A DNA stretch of 64,000 bases from Boseongicola sp. (GTDB lineage: Bacteria > Pseudomonadota > Alphaproteobacteria > Rhodobacterales > Rhodobacteraceae): the NCBI GenBank assembly GCA_028824715.1, contig JAPPCV010000147.1:18880-82879 (forward strand). Direction: 5' to 3'. The notes under the pieces are model-generated. The model was not told the DNA's origin. It searched no databases and saw only the letters and a program-made list of their open reading frames with translations. The translations under genes and the position numbers were made by a program. This document shows, one piece after another, positions 20,391 through 28,427 of this stretch. Numbering within the stretch: the first letter of the stretch is position 1; every line of letters starts with the position of its first letter.

Positions 20391-21359
20391 TCACGTGGCG
20401 GGCATATCCTCTTCGATATAGGTCTGAACGATCGAGGCAAAGTCCGGGTCGGCGGCAAAACCAAGCCTGATGGCGCGTTCGGGAGCGAAATTCCTTGGCC
20501 AACCCGCGACGATCTTCATGATCGTTTCGTCAGGTTCCGGCCTTATGAGCGAAACTGCGCTTTCGCCGGCAACGTCGCGAAGGGCTTCGATCTGTTCCGC
20601 CACGGTGCATGACACGCCCGGCATGTTGAGCGCGCGATGGCCACCGAGCCTGTCGAGGTCCAGCGTTGCCGCGTGCCGGAGGAACCCGGCGGCCGAGCGG
20701 GGAGAGGCATGCCAGTGACGAACCGTGTCGGACACGGGCAGGATCGCCTCCTTGCGGCTCAGCGGTTCGCGGATGATTCCCGAGAAGAAGGACGATGCGG
20801 CGCCGTTGGCCTTGCCTGGTCGCACGCATATCGTCGGCAGCCGGATGGACATGCCGTCGAAGTAGCCCTTGCGGATGTAGTCGCCGAGCATGAGTTCCGA
20901 GATTGCCTTCTGTGCTCCGTATGACGTCCGCGGCATCGTGGGAAAGTCGTCACCGATCTTGTCGGGAAAGGGTGGTCCGAACACGGCGATGGAGGACGTG
21001 AATATGATCTTCGGGCAGTAGGTGCCGCCAGATGCGGCCGTCTCGGCGCGAAAGGCCTCGAGGAATCCCCTGAATGCAACCATGTTGACGTTCCAGCCAA
21101 GATCGAAATTCGCCTCGGCCTCCCCGGAGACGATCGCGGCGAGGTGGTAGACGAGGTCGAATCGCCCGGTGGCCATTGACTTCATCAGTGCGTGGTCGGT
21201 CACGTTGCCCTCGACACGACGTGCCGCAGACGCTCCGTTCTCCGGAAAGGCCATGTCCAGGAGCGTGACCTCGTCTCCGCCGGACAGGGGGTCGGAAGCC
21301 AACAGCCGCGCCAGTTTCTGGCCCACCATGCCGCCACCGCCGATGATCAGGATCTTCAA
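20391..21359 (-). CDS. denD: D-erythronate 2-dehydrogenase-like NAD-dependent epimerase/dehydratase
   Basis: 322-aa extended SDR matching DenD, which oxidises D-erythronate at C2. It has KILIIGGGGMVGQKLARLL, TSSIAVFGPP and YGAQK (Tyr-Lys pair). A longer in-frame reading reaches 21434, but GGAGG at 21365-21369 (plus-strand CCTCC) lies 5 bp before a TTG at 21359, where the family N-terminus begins, so TTG is taken as start. The usual OtnK/OtnC kinase-decarboxylase partners are absent, so a different hydroxyacid may be oxidised here. It is first in the minus-strand operon. Confidence 0.85.
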   Translation of the reverse strand: MKILIIGGGGMVGQKLARLLASDPLSGGDEVTLLDMAFPENGASAARRVEGNVTDHALMKSMATGRFDLVYHLAAIVSGEAEANFDLGWNVNMVAFRGFLEAFRAETAASGGTYCPKIIFTSSIAVFGPPFPDKIGDDFPTMPRTSYGAQKAISELMLGDYIRKGYFDGMSIRLPTICVRPGKANGAASSFFSGIIREPLSRKEAILPVSDTVRHWHASPRSAAGFLRHAATLDLDRLGGHRALNMPGVSCTVAEQIEALRDVAGESAVSLIRPEPDETIMKIVAGWPRNFAPERAIRLGFAADPDFASIVQTYIEEDMPAT

Positions 21360-21504
21360 TTGCGCCTCCGTGGTTGCTCGGCGGAGATTGTCTGGAACAC
21401 TGCCTGAATTCAAGTGCTGCCGGTCGTTCGACACCGCTTCAAATTCGGGCTAGGTGAGCTGCGAAGGCACGGAACGGATGCCGGCAAAGCGGAGGATGAC
21501 CTGG

Positions 21505-22350
21505 ATGAAACTGGTGCGCTATGGAATTTCCGGAGAGGAGAAGCCGGGGCTGATCGACGGAGACGGTGCGCTGCGTGACCTGTCCTCGCATGTGGCGGAC
21601 ATATCGGGCTCGATGCTTGACGACGCGTCGCTCGACCGGTTGCGCGCGCTCGATGCATCCTCGCTTCCGAAGGTGGAGGGCGAGGTGCGGTTGGGCGTGC
21701 CGGTCAGCGGCATCGGCAAGTACATGTGCATCGGCCTGAACTACCGTGACCACGCGGAGGAAGCGGGAATGCCGATCCCGGAGCATCCGATCCTCTTCAT
21801 GAAGGCGAACTCCGCGATTTCGGGGCCGGATGATCCGGTCGCCATGCCACGCGGCTCGACGAGTTCCGACTGGGAGATCGAGTTGGGCGCCGTGATCGGC
21901 ACAACGGCCAAGTACGTGAGCGAGGCGGAAGCGCTCAGCCACGTGGCCGGGTATTGCATCTGCAACGACGTGTCGGAGCGCCATTTCCAGATTCACCTGT
22001 CGGGGAACTGGACCAAGGGCAAGTCCTGCGACACCTTCGGGCCGACGGGTCCGTGGCTTGTCACGAGGGACGAGATTCCCGATCCCCAGTCCCTTGCCAT
22101 GAGGCTCGACGTGAACGGCGAGCGCATGCAGGAGGGCAACACAAGGACAATGATCTTCACGGTGGCCGAGATCGTGTCGCACCTGTCGCAGCTGTTCACG
22201 CTGCATCCTGGCGACGTGATTTCGACCGGAACCCCTCCCGGCGTCGGGATGGGCATGAAGCCGCCACGATATCTCCAGGCAGGTGACGTTATGGAACTGA
22301 CGATCGACGGGCTCGGAACGCAGCGCCAGAAAGTCGTGGAGGATGCCTGA
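21505..22350 (+). CDS. Fumarylacetoacetate hydrolase family protein, probable 2,4-diketo-3-deoxy acid hydrolase
   Basis: 281-aa FAH-family enzyme. Metal-binding residues are in DWEIELGAVIG (two Glu) and the C-terminal ISTGTPPGVGMG loop is present; IGLNYRDHAEE marks the group that includes 2,4-diketo-3-deoxy-L-fuconate hydrolase and proteins often annotated as ureidoglycolate lyase. ATG 21505 is preceded by GGAGG nine bases upstream; the longer frame from 21454 adds residues not typical of the family. It is divergent from the dehydratase/SDR operon and overlaps the next gene by 8 bp. Confidence 0.88.
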   Translation: MKLVRYGISGEEKPGLIDGDGALRDLSSHVADISGSMLDDASLDRLRALDASSLPKVEGEVRLGVPVSGIGKYMCIGLNYRDHAEEAGMPIPEHPILFMKANSAISGPDDPVAMPRGSTSSDWEIELGAVIGTTAKYVSEAEALSHVAGYCICNDVSERHFQIHLSGNWTKGKSCDTFGPTGPWLVTRDEIPDPQSLAMRLDVNGERMQEGNTRTMIFTVAEIVSHLSQLFTLHPGDVISTGTPPGVGMGMKPPRYLQAGDVMELTIDGLGTQRQKVVEDA

Positions 22351-23299
22351 GCGGCCGGCTCTCCTGCAACTCGGCAGGGTTTCGGAGCGCATGGCGGAGC
22401 GGCTTGCCGCCGGATTCGATGTCGTCCGGCTGCCGCCCGACCATGAAGCGTTCCTCGCGGAGCACGGCTCGGAATTCGCTGCAATCGCGACGATGAGGGG
22501 CGTTCCAGCCGACGTGATGGCCGGGCTTCCGAACCTCAAGGTCATTTCGAGTTTCGGGGTCGGTTACGACGACATCGATGCCGTCGTGGCGGCGAGGCGG
22601 GGCATTCTTGTCGCCCACACGCCCGATGTCCTGAACGACGAGGTTGCGGACACCGCGATCATGCTTTGGCTTGCGGTCAGCAAGGAACTGCTGCCCGCGG
22701 AACGCTGGGCGCGTTCGGGTGCCTGGGAAACGAAGGGCGCCTATCCGTTGGCGCGCACTGTCAGGGGCCGAAACGTAGGCATTCTGGGCCTAGGACGGAT
22801 AGGGCAGACGATCGCGAAAATGGGGGAGATGTTCGGAGCCAAGGTGCATTATCACAGCCGCGCTCGAAAGGGCGTGCCTTACCTGTACTTTGACGACCTT
22901 GCTGACATGGCAAGCGAGGTGGACGTGCTGTTCGTCATTACTCCGGGCGGCAAAGGAACGCGGCACCTAGTGAATGCCGAGGTTCTGGACGCACTTGGGC
23001 CGGAGGGCATCCTCATCAACGTTTCCAGGGGGAGCGTGGTTGACGAGGCGGCGCTTGTAGCGGCTCTCAAGGAACGCCGTTTGGGCGCAGCGGGGCTTGA
23101 CGTGTTCGAGGACGAGCCGCGTATTCCGGATGCCCTGAAGGCAATGGCGAACGTGGTGCTGTTGCCGCACATTGGCAGCGCGACCGTCGAGACCCGGCAG
23201 GCCATGGGCGATCTGGTCTGCGACAATCTCGACGCATGGCTGGCGGATGGAAAGGTCGTGACGCCAGTCCCGGAGTGCCTGCATCTGAACCAGAAGTGA
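22343..23299 (+). CDS. D-isomer-specific 2-hydroxyacid dehydrogenase
   Basis: 318-aa NAD(P)H-dependent 2-hydroxyacid dehydrogenase of the glyoxylate/hydroxypyruvate reductase type. Cofactor motif GILGLGRIGQTIAKMG, catalytic Arg in NVSRGSVVDEAAL, Glu in DVFEDEP and His in LLPHIGSAT are all present. It overlaps the FAH-family hydrolase by 8 bp, so both are co-translated. It could reduce the glycolaldehyde/lactate-type product or a 2-oxo acid made by the hydrolase. Confidence 0.9.
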   Translation: MPERPALLQLGRVSERMAERLAAGFDVVRLPPDHEAFLAEHGSEFAAIATMRGVPADVMAGLPNLKVISSFGVGYDDIDAVVAARRGILVAHTPDVLNDEVADTAIMLWLAVSKELLPAERWARSGAWETKGAYPLARTVRGRNVGILGLGRIGQTIAKMGEMFGAKVHYHSRARKGVPYLYFDDLADMASEVDVLFVITPGGKGTRHLVNAEVLDALGPEGILINVSRGSVVDEAALVAALKERRLGAAGLDVFEDEPRIPDALKAMANVVLLPHIGSATVETRQAMGDLVCDNLDAWLADGKVVTPVPECLHLNQK

Positions 23300-23562
23300 T
23301 CGCTGACATTGTGGCGCGTCGCCTTGTGCGCGGAAACGGGTCATGTTCAGAACGCGGACATCGTACCGCCCGGCCGCCGTGGACGGCCACACCCTGGCCG
23401 TTGCCAGTTGTACAGCATCGGCGCCGCGGTACTCTCTGATCGCGACGACAAATCGGATGGGGCAGAGCCCCGCACCGGCGGACGCCTTGCGGCTCAGTTC
23501 CGGTGCGCCAAACCAGACGGCTTGCGATGCCGCGAAACGCTTGTCCCAGCCCAGCACATGCT

Positions 23563-23582
23563 GTAAGTGCATTTGTACTTAC
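23563..23582. promoter_or_regulatory. Near-perfect 20-bp palindrome before the AbrB/Doc operon
   Basis: GTAAGTGCA-TT-TGTACTTAC is a two-fold symmetric site with one mismatched pair, ending 18 bp before the antitoxin start. AbrB/MazE-type antitoxins usually repress their own operon through such sites. The following AAAGGCG is the likely ribosome binding site. Confidence 0.6.
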
Positions 23583-23600
23583 GAACGAAAGGCGATTTCG

Positions 23601-23834
23601 ATGCCAAAGATCACGCAAACCGGCAATTCCCACGGTGTCGTCATCCCTGTGGCCACGCTCGCGCAGGCCAATCTGGTGGCCGGAGACAGCGTTGTCATGG
23701 CGCCATTGCAGGATGGAATCCTGATCGCGCAGGAGACCTCCGCATCCGGGCGGATGGTGGCGGCCATGCTCGATAACATGGACCGCTATGCCGAAACCTA
23801 CCGCACGCTGGCCTCGGAGAGGCTCAGCACTTGA
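23601..23834 (+). CDS. AbrB/MazE-type antitoxin
   Basis: 77-aa protein with the SpoVT/AbrB-like swapped-hairpin N-terminus (ITQTGNSHGVVIPVATL), then a short helical tail expected to bind the toxin. The open frame reaches further upstream, but ATG 23601 follows AAAGGCG and begins at the domain boundary. It ends inside the TTGA start/stop overlap with doc. The combination of an AbrB-type antitoxin with a Doc toxin differs from the textbook Phd-Doc pair but is known as a mix in type II systems. Confidence 0.85.
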   Translation: MPKITQTGNSHGVVIPVATLAQANLVAGDSVVMAPLQDGILIAQETSASGRMVAAMLDNMDRYAETYRTLASERLST

Positions 23835-24322
23835 CAGAAGACACCTCGCTGGATGCAGCGCACCTAGTCGATGAGGTCGGCGGCCATGTCCTGCCGACGG
23901 CCCGGTTGGTGGCCCTGTTTCACGGGATGCAAATGCGCCGCTTCGGCGGGGCGGCCGGACTTCGCGATTCAGGGTTGCTCGAAAGTGCAGTAGCGCGAGG
24001 AGCGCAGGTTCTCGCCTATTCGGGGACAGGCGACATCGTCGAGGCAGCCTGTGTGATCGCCGAGGGCATCATCCGCAACCATCCGTTCGTCGATGGCAAC
24101 AAGCGTACCGCGTTTGCCGCCATGGCCTCTACGCTCGCGGTGAACGGCTACCGCCTGGAAATGAAGCCGGTCGACGCGGCGCAGGCCGTGGTCGACGTCG
24201 CCGCAAGAAATTTGACGGCCGAGGGATTCCGGAACGTTGTGCGGGCGCACGCTGTGCCGGAACCGGCCAGTGATCCGACCAAGAGGCACCCGACAACTGG
24301 CGAGACGAAATTCGGGTCGTAG
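23831..24322 (+). CDS. doc: Doc-type (Fic fold) death-on-curing toxin
   Basis: 163-aa Doc family toxin, which phosphorylates elongation factor EF-Tu and stops translation. The catalytic motif HPFVDGNKRTA (residues about 78-88) matches Hx[FY]x[DE]GNKR exactly, so it is probably active. It starts at TTG 23831, whose TTGA overlaps the antitoxin stop; a weak start after the antitoxin keeps toxin dosage low. The C-terminal 20 residues are unlike the family and may be an extension. Confidence 0.9.
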   Translation: MTEDTSLDAAHLVDEVGGHVLPTARLVALFHGMQMRRFGGAAGLRDSGLLESAVARGAQVLAYSGTGDIVEAACVIAEGIIRNHPFVDGNKRTAFAAMASTLAVNGYRLEMKPVDAAQAVVDVAARNLTAEGFRNVVRAHAVPEPASDPTKRHPTTGETKFGS

Positions 24323-24363
24323 CGAAAGTAACGCGCACCGGGCGCATCGTCAGTCTCGCTCGC

Positions 24364-24690
24364 CATCTGAGATGCGCTTTGGGGAAGTTCAGAGTCCGAC
24401 CCCGGGCAAGCTTCGCTGTGTCCCGGCAATGTGCAGTGTTGTTTTGGATTCCGTGGCTCACATTCGCACGAAGGTTGACGTTGTACCAAATGTCATGCGC
24501 CTCGCGCGCTGCACTACAGATCCCCCAGCCTGCGTTGATCCGCCTGTCGTGCCATGCACAGTGGATCGGCAATGGCTCCTCGGTCTGGGGCAAATCGGCG
24601 AGGTCTGGCTGGCGGCCGCAATACGGCACAGAGGCGCCAAGATCAGGACAAGCGACAGTGAGCACGCCGATCCGCTGCCGATTTCGCCAG
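24364..24690 (-). pseudogene. Decayed 3' fragment of a dienelactone hydrolase gene
   Basis: This stretch aligns, base for base in long runs, with the 3' part of the intact hydrolase gene at 26471-27364. The shared end CTGAGATGCGCTT is at 24367 and 26475, and translated pieces GRQP, RINAGW and VNHGFHN-like VSHGIQN match in the same frame on the minus strand. It lacks the N-terminal two-thirds and the nucleophile Cys region, has stops at its gene end and cannot be functional. Both copies have the same orientation and flank the AbiEii-type pair. 24691-24839 has no gene. Confidence 0.8.
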
Positions 24691-24839
24691 GCAAATCATG
24701 CGCTCCGGGCGGGTCCTGTGGTGCCCTGGCAGCCGGATGGCCGCACGCATCCCAGCCGATGGCGCGCCTCCATCATCGCATCCCTCAGTCGGCTGACGTT
24801 GGCGCCGCCCCTGGGCTCTTCTCGTCCGCGCTTCCCCTG

Positions 24840-25694
24840 TCATCCCGTGTATCGGGAACCGTGTTCGCCATATTCGGCGATCAGGGCCGCGATCATCTCC
24901 CCGTCCATGCCCTCTATTGCGGGCATCGCTCCGCCCGGGCTGGGACGAATCCATGAGTCCTCGGGCGTTTCCACTGGTTCCAGACTCAGCATGGGCTGTA
25001 ACCTGCTGTCCAGTTGCAGCTTTCCGAGACGTTCGCCTGGCATGTGCGGCAGGATCTCCCTCGCCTTGTCGATTGCGGCTCGAAGTCCCGCAGTCGGCTC
25101 GCCCTCCGGCAGGTCCGCCGTGGTCAGGATCTTCGCTTCATAAGTGTCCCTTGCGACCGCTGGCACGAGGTTGCGGGATATCATCTCGACAAGCGAGAGC
25201 GGCGCTTCCTGGGGAAACTTTCCGCTGGCGGCGCATGCCATCCGCCACAGGGGCATGACGTGCCTGTCCAGCATCCAGAGATCAATGAAGTCCCGCATGG
25301 CCACTCGACCGGCTGCAGCCAGTGTCTTGTTGACCGACAGATCTGCGAAATGCAGGCGCTGGCCGAAGGCCGGATCGGGCAGTGGCGCGAAATACTCCAG
25401 GGCCAGAGCCTGAGCCCATTGAAGGATGGCGGTGCCCGTTCCAGGTTTCGTCACTCGACATTCCCGGAAACCCTCAAAGGACTTCGTCTCCTCGACCGTG
25501 AACCCGGCGGTTTTGAGTGCTTGTGCATCCTGCCGCATGACTGGTTCAGGATCGCCTGCGGTAAAAATGTCTTGGTCGTCGGTCAGGCAGAATCCGTGCT
25601 GCTGGATCACCGAGCTGCCAGCGAACGGGCTGGACGCGGTCCGGTTGTTCCGGATGACTTCCAGGATCTCCTTCTGAAAGTCATCCAGCAGCAT
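24840..25694 (-). CDS. AbiEii/AbiGii-type nucleotidyltransferase toxin
   Basis: 284-aa protein of the group annotated as nucleotidyl transferase AbiEii toxin. The N-terminus LLDDFQKEILEVIRNNR, a GS followed by acidic TDDQDIF in place of the common DDIDLF, and ILQWAQ...EYFAPLPDPAFGQRLHFADL are the recognisable blocks. AbiE systems give phage abortive infection through transfer of nucleotides to tRNA. ATG 25694 starts at the family N-terminus; the frame continues upstream but overlaps the partner gene. The Asp pattern is slightly divergent, so activity is uncertain. Confidence 0.72.
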   Translation of the reverse strand: MLLDDFQKEILEVIRNNRTASSPFAGSSVIQQHGFCLTDDQDIFTAGDPEPVMRQDAQALKTAGFTVEETKSFEGFRECRVTKPGTGTAILQWAQALALEYFAPLPDPAFGQRLHFADLSVNKTLAAAGRVAMRDFIDLWMLDRHVMPLWRMACAASGKFPQEAPLSLVEMISRNLVPAVARDTYEAKILTTADLPEGEPTAGLRAAIDKAREILPHMPGERLGKLQLDSRLQPMLSLEPVETPEDSWIRPSPGGAMPAIEGMDGEMIAALIAEYGEHGSRYTG

Positions 25695-26019
25695 GGCCGT
25701 CTTCCCAACCGGTCCGCTCCAGGATGTCCGCCGCGAGGCGGGCCGCGTTGAGGTCGCCGTAGGTCTGCAGGCTGGTGGCGATTCCGCGCATGCCCCTGGT
25801 GGTAGCGTGACCGGGTATGTTCCAAAGGCACCTGGCGCCGTAGAGATCGTAGGCTTTCTTGCGCAACGCCAGCAGTTCCTCGCCGATGTCTTCATATTCC
25901 AGATCGATGCGAAAGCGGCGCGAGCGCCGTTCCGCCTCGCAGTGAAACCGTTCAGGGATCGGTATCCTGCCGGTGTATGTCCGAGGCCGCATTGCCCCGC
26001 GTGGCCGCCGGTCGCTCAT
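25681..26019 (-). CDS. Small partner protein of the AbiEii-type gene
   Basis: 112-aa basic protein that overlaps the nucleotidyltransferase gene by 14 bp, so the two form one transcription unit. The segment RCLWNIPGHATTRGMRG...YGDLNAARLAADI resembles small proteins commonly found upstream of such nucleotidyltransferases, where they may act as antitoxin or adaptor. No DNA-binding fold of the AbiEi type can be seen at this length. Function is therefore by association only. Confidence 0.6.
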   Translation of the reverse strand: MSDRRPRGAMRPRTYTGRIPIPERFHCEAERRSRRFRIDLEYEDIGEELLALRKKAYDLYGARCLWNIPGHATTRGMRGIATSLQTYGDLNAARLAADILERTGWEDGHAAG

Positions 26020-26470
26020 CCCGTCTCTCCAGTTCGGCGGTGATCAGGCCGCTCACAAAGACGAACGCAAGTTGAACCCAAACCAAGTCATCCAACAATA
26101 TCTATATCAGGCAGAGCAAGAGAGGCTAGAAGGATCGTGCCGGACATCGTGGATCGGGAGATCCGCTTGCCAATGACAGGGGGACGCGAAGCGAGGCACG
26201 AAGTCGGAGACGGTTCTCGACGAGGTCCAGCATGCCCGTAGCCTGCGATCTTCCCGCCATGCTGCCGACGCGCCCGGTCGTCCCGATCTGGCTGTTGCAA
26301 CTTTCGCGCAACCGTGTCCGTACAGGGGTGCTCCAGGCGCAGACAGAAGGAACGCATCCAATTCGGTGGCCTGAAAGCTGCGCAGGTTTGCGTCGAGGCG
26401 TTCAGGACGGCTCTAGGTGCAGCATGACAGGGACATTGTCGTTCAATTGGACGATTGCCTGCAATGTTCA
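26020..26470. other. Gap with no recognised gene
   Basis: 450 bp between the AbiEii-type operon and the dienelactone hydrolase. Reading frames on both strands are open but carry no family sequence I recognise. The first 120 bases (26040-26160) are less GC-rich than the flanks and probably contain the promoter of the minus-strand pair. Confidence 0.4.
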
Positions 26471-27364
26471 CTACCTGAGATGCGCTTCGAAAAAGGCCAG
26501 AGTCCGGTCCCAGGCGAGCTTTGCCGCCTCTTCGTCGTAGCGAGGCGTCGTGTTGTTATGGAAGCCGTGGTTCACGTTGGCATAGAAGTGAACGCTGAAT
26601 TCCTTGCCGTGCTCCCTTAGCGCGGCATCGTAGGTTTCCCAGCCGGCATTGATCCGCTCGTCCAGCTCGGCATAGTGGATCAGCAGCGGCGCCTGGATCT
26701 GCGGCACGTCGTCGACACTCGGCTGACGGCCGTAGAACGGCACCGAGGCGGCAAGGTCGGGATAGGCGACCGCGAGCGCGTTGCAGACACCACCGCCGTA
26801 GCAGAAACCTACGCAGCCGACGCGGCCGGTCGAGTCTCCGTGATCGCGCAGGAATTCAAATGCCGCGAAGAAGTCCTCCATCAGCTTGCTGCGTTCCAGT
26901 TGACGCTGCATTTGGCGGCCCTCGTCGTCGCTTCCGGGATATCCGCCAAGGGGTGTCAGCCCGTCGGGCCCAAGGGCAAGAAATCCGGCCTTTGCAGCTC
27001 GGCGGACCACATCCTCGATGTACGGGTTGAGCCCGCGGTTCTCGTGCACGACAAGCACTGCAGGCAGGCGGCCTGCGGCACCGGACGGTTTCGCCATCAG
27101 CGCCCTGATCGTCCCGTGGCCGTCCGGGCTCGGGTATTCGACGATTGCGGTCTCGATGCCTGGATCGTCGGGCGCGACCTCCTGCGCCCATGCGTAGTTC
27201 GGCTGAAGCTGTTCAAGGATCATCGCGCCGGTCACGCCGGCAGCGGCGTATCTTCCGGCTTGCGAGATGAATTCGCGCTTCGAAAGCGCGCCATGCACGT
27301 AGCCGTCGAAGATCTCGAGGATCCGCTGGTCAAAGTCCGATGCGCGCTTGCGTGTTGCCGTCAT
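26471..27364 (-). CDS. Dienelactone hydrolase family protein (carboxymethylenebutenolidase-like)
   Basis: 297-aa alpha/beta hydrolase. The nucleophile is the Cys of GFCYGGGVCNALA near residue 185, with Asp in AELDERINAG and His in NVNHGFHNNT completing the triad. A stretch SKREFISQAGRYAAAGVTGAM at the N-terminus is hydrophobic and could be an export or membrane-association signal. ATG 27364 has AAGGAG 8 bp upstream; the frame extends 12 codons more without support. A decayed copy of its 3' end lies at 24364-24690. Confidence 0.88.
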   Translation of the reverse strand: MTATRKRASDFDQRILEIFDGYVHGALSKREFISQAGRYAAAGVTGAMILEQLQPNYAWAQEVAPDDPGIETAIVEYPSPDGHGTIRALMAKPSGAAGRLPAVLVVHENRGLNPYIEDVVRRAAKAGFLALGPDGLTPLGGYPGSDDEGRQMQRQLERSKLMEDFFAAFEFLRDHGDSTGRVGCVGFCYGGGVCNALAVAYPDLAASVPFYGRQPSVDDVPQIQAPLLIHYAELDERINAGWETYDAALREHGKEFSVHFYANVNHGFHNNTTPRYDEEAAKLAWDRTLAFFEAHLR

Positions 27365-28427
27365 GGTGTGCTCCTTCCCGTGCGTGTCTGTGATGGCCAT
27401 GCGGTCGTTCTTCCATCAAGTGCCTTGGCGCAGGCGCCACCTTCACTCTCGTACACAGGCTATTCCCGCCGGCGGAAGATGCAAACACAAGTGCGTGAAC
27501 CGGCCTGCCGGACTGCGGGCCGGGAAGACGACGCACAATCGGGGGCGGAAGTGGCGGGTGGCTTCCAATTCCTTCCGCACCGCATTTTCTGTCGCGGACG
27601 GGCCAGCATAGCTGGCCAATTCCTCGTGGATGCCCCGCTCTTGATGCGGAATCCGCCACGCGCCACTGCTGTCGGTCTTGCTCCCGCAGCGCAATGCGAA
27701 CTGGCGAAGCTGCACCGACTGCTTGCGCCGCGCTCCTTTGCCCACGAACATCGTGCGGTTTGCCTGTTCGCAGGGCCCATCGCCCGATTCAAGTCGTGCG
27801 TGGGTGCGCATGCAGCAACGGTTTGGGGCAATCCGCTTCGTCCGAGCAGGGGATTCAAGCGTGTCTGCCTGCCGATGGCGGGTTCCGTGGTTCGTGCTCG
27901 GTTGGTCGCAACGTCCTTGGTCTCCGTTGCATATCGGGCTACGTCACGCTCACGCATTCAGGGCCGACGGGGTTCCGCTTCGGCATGCGGGGAGGGAGGC
28001 GCATGTCGCTTTAGCGTTCCGGCCCGATGCACCTGGAAGACGTGTCGGCGGATTTTCTTTGCATGCCCGTTGCTCATTCCCGCCCGTCATTGCCATGGAC
28101 CGAGGAGGGGTTGGCCGCCACGCCGCATATGACTAATGTCTGCCATCACGTGACGGGCTGGCCGTTGAAGTGCTTTCTGGAGAAGTTCATCCGGTGTGCC
28201 AGCCCGGTTCTGGAGGAGAAGATGCCGTTCGGTTCCAAATGGTCTGCATTTGGGCTTGACCGGTGGCTTAAGGACGTCGAGGCAGCGTCGTTCATGGAAG
28301 TGGCGGCCGCTTGTTTCCTAAGGAAGGCGCGCGCTGACTGCTTGGCGAGACGGGTACAGAGGAGCCGCCCCATGCCACGATGCGCACTTCGGGTGCAAAG
28401 GAATCGAAGAAGCCACGGGAGACGGGA
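27365..28427. other. 1.06-kb gap with no recognised gene
   Basis: Several overlapping frames of 100-165 codons exist on both strands, as expected at this GC content, but none has family signatures, a good ribosome site or a convincing start. The P450 promoter must lie near the right end, where GGGAGACGGGA precedes its ATG. I see no RNA gene here. It could be a remnant of a lost gene. Confidence 0.4.

Noticed and set aside
27401..28136. Overlapping 100-165-codon frames as possible genes
   Set aside because: No motif in any frame; open frames of this size are expected at high GC.
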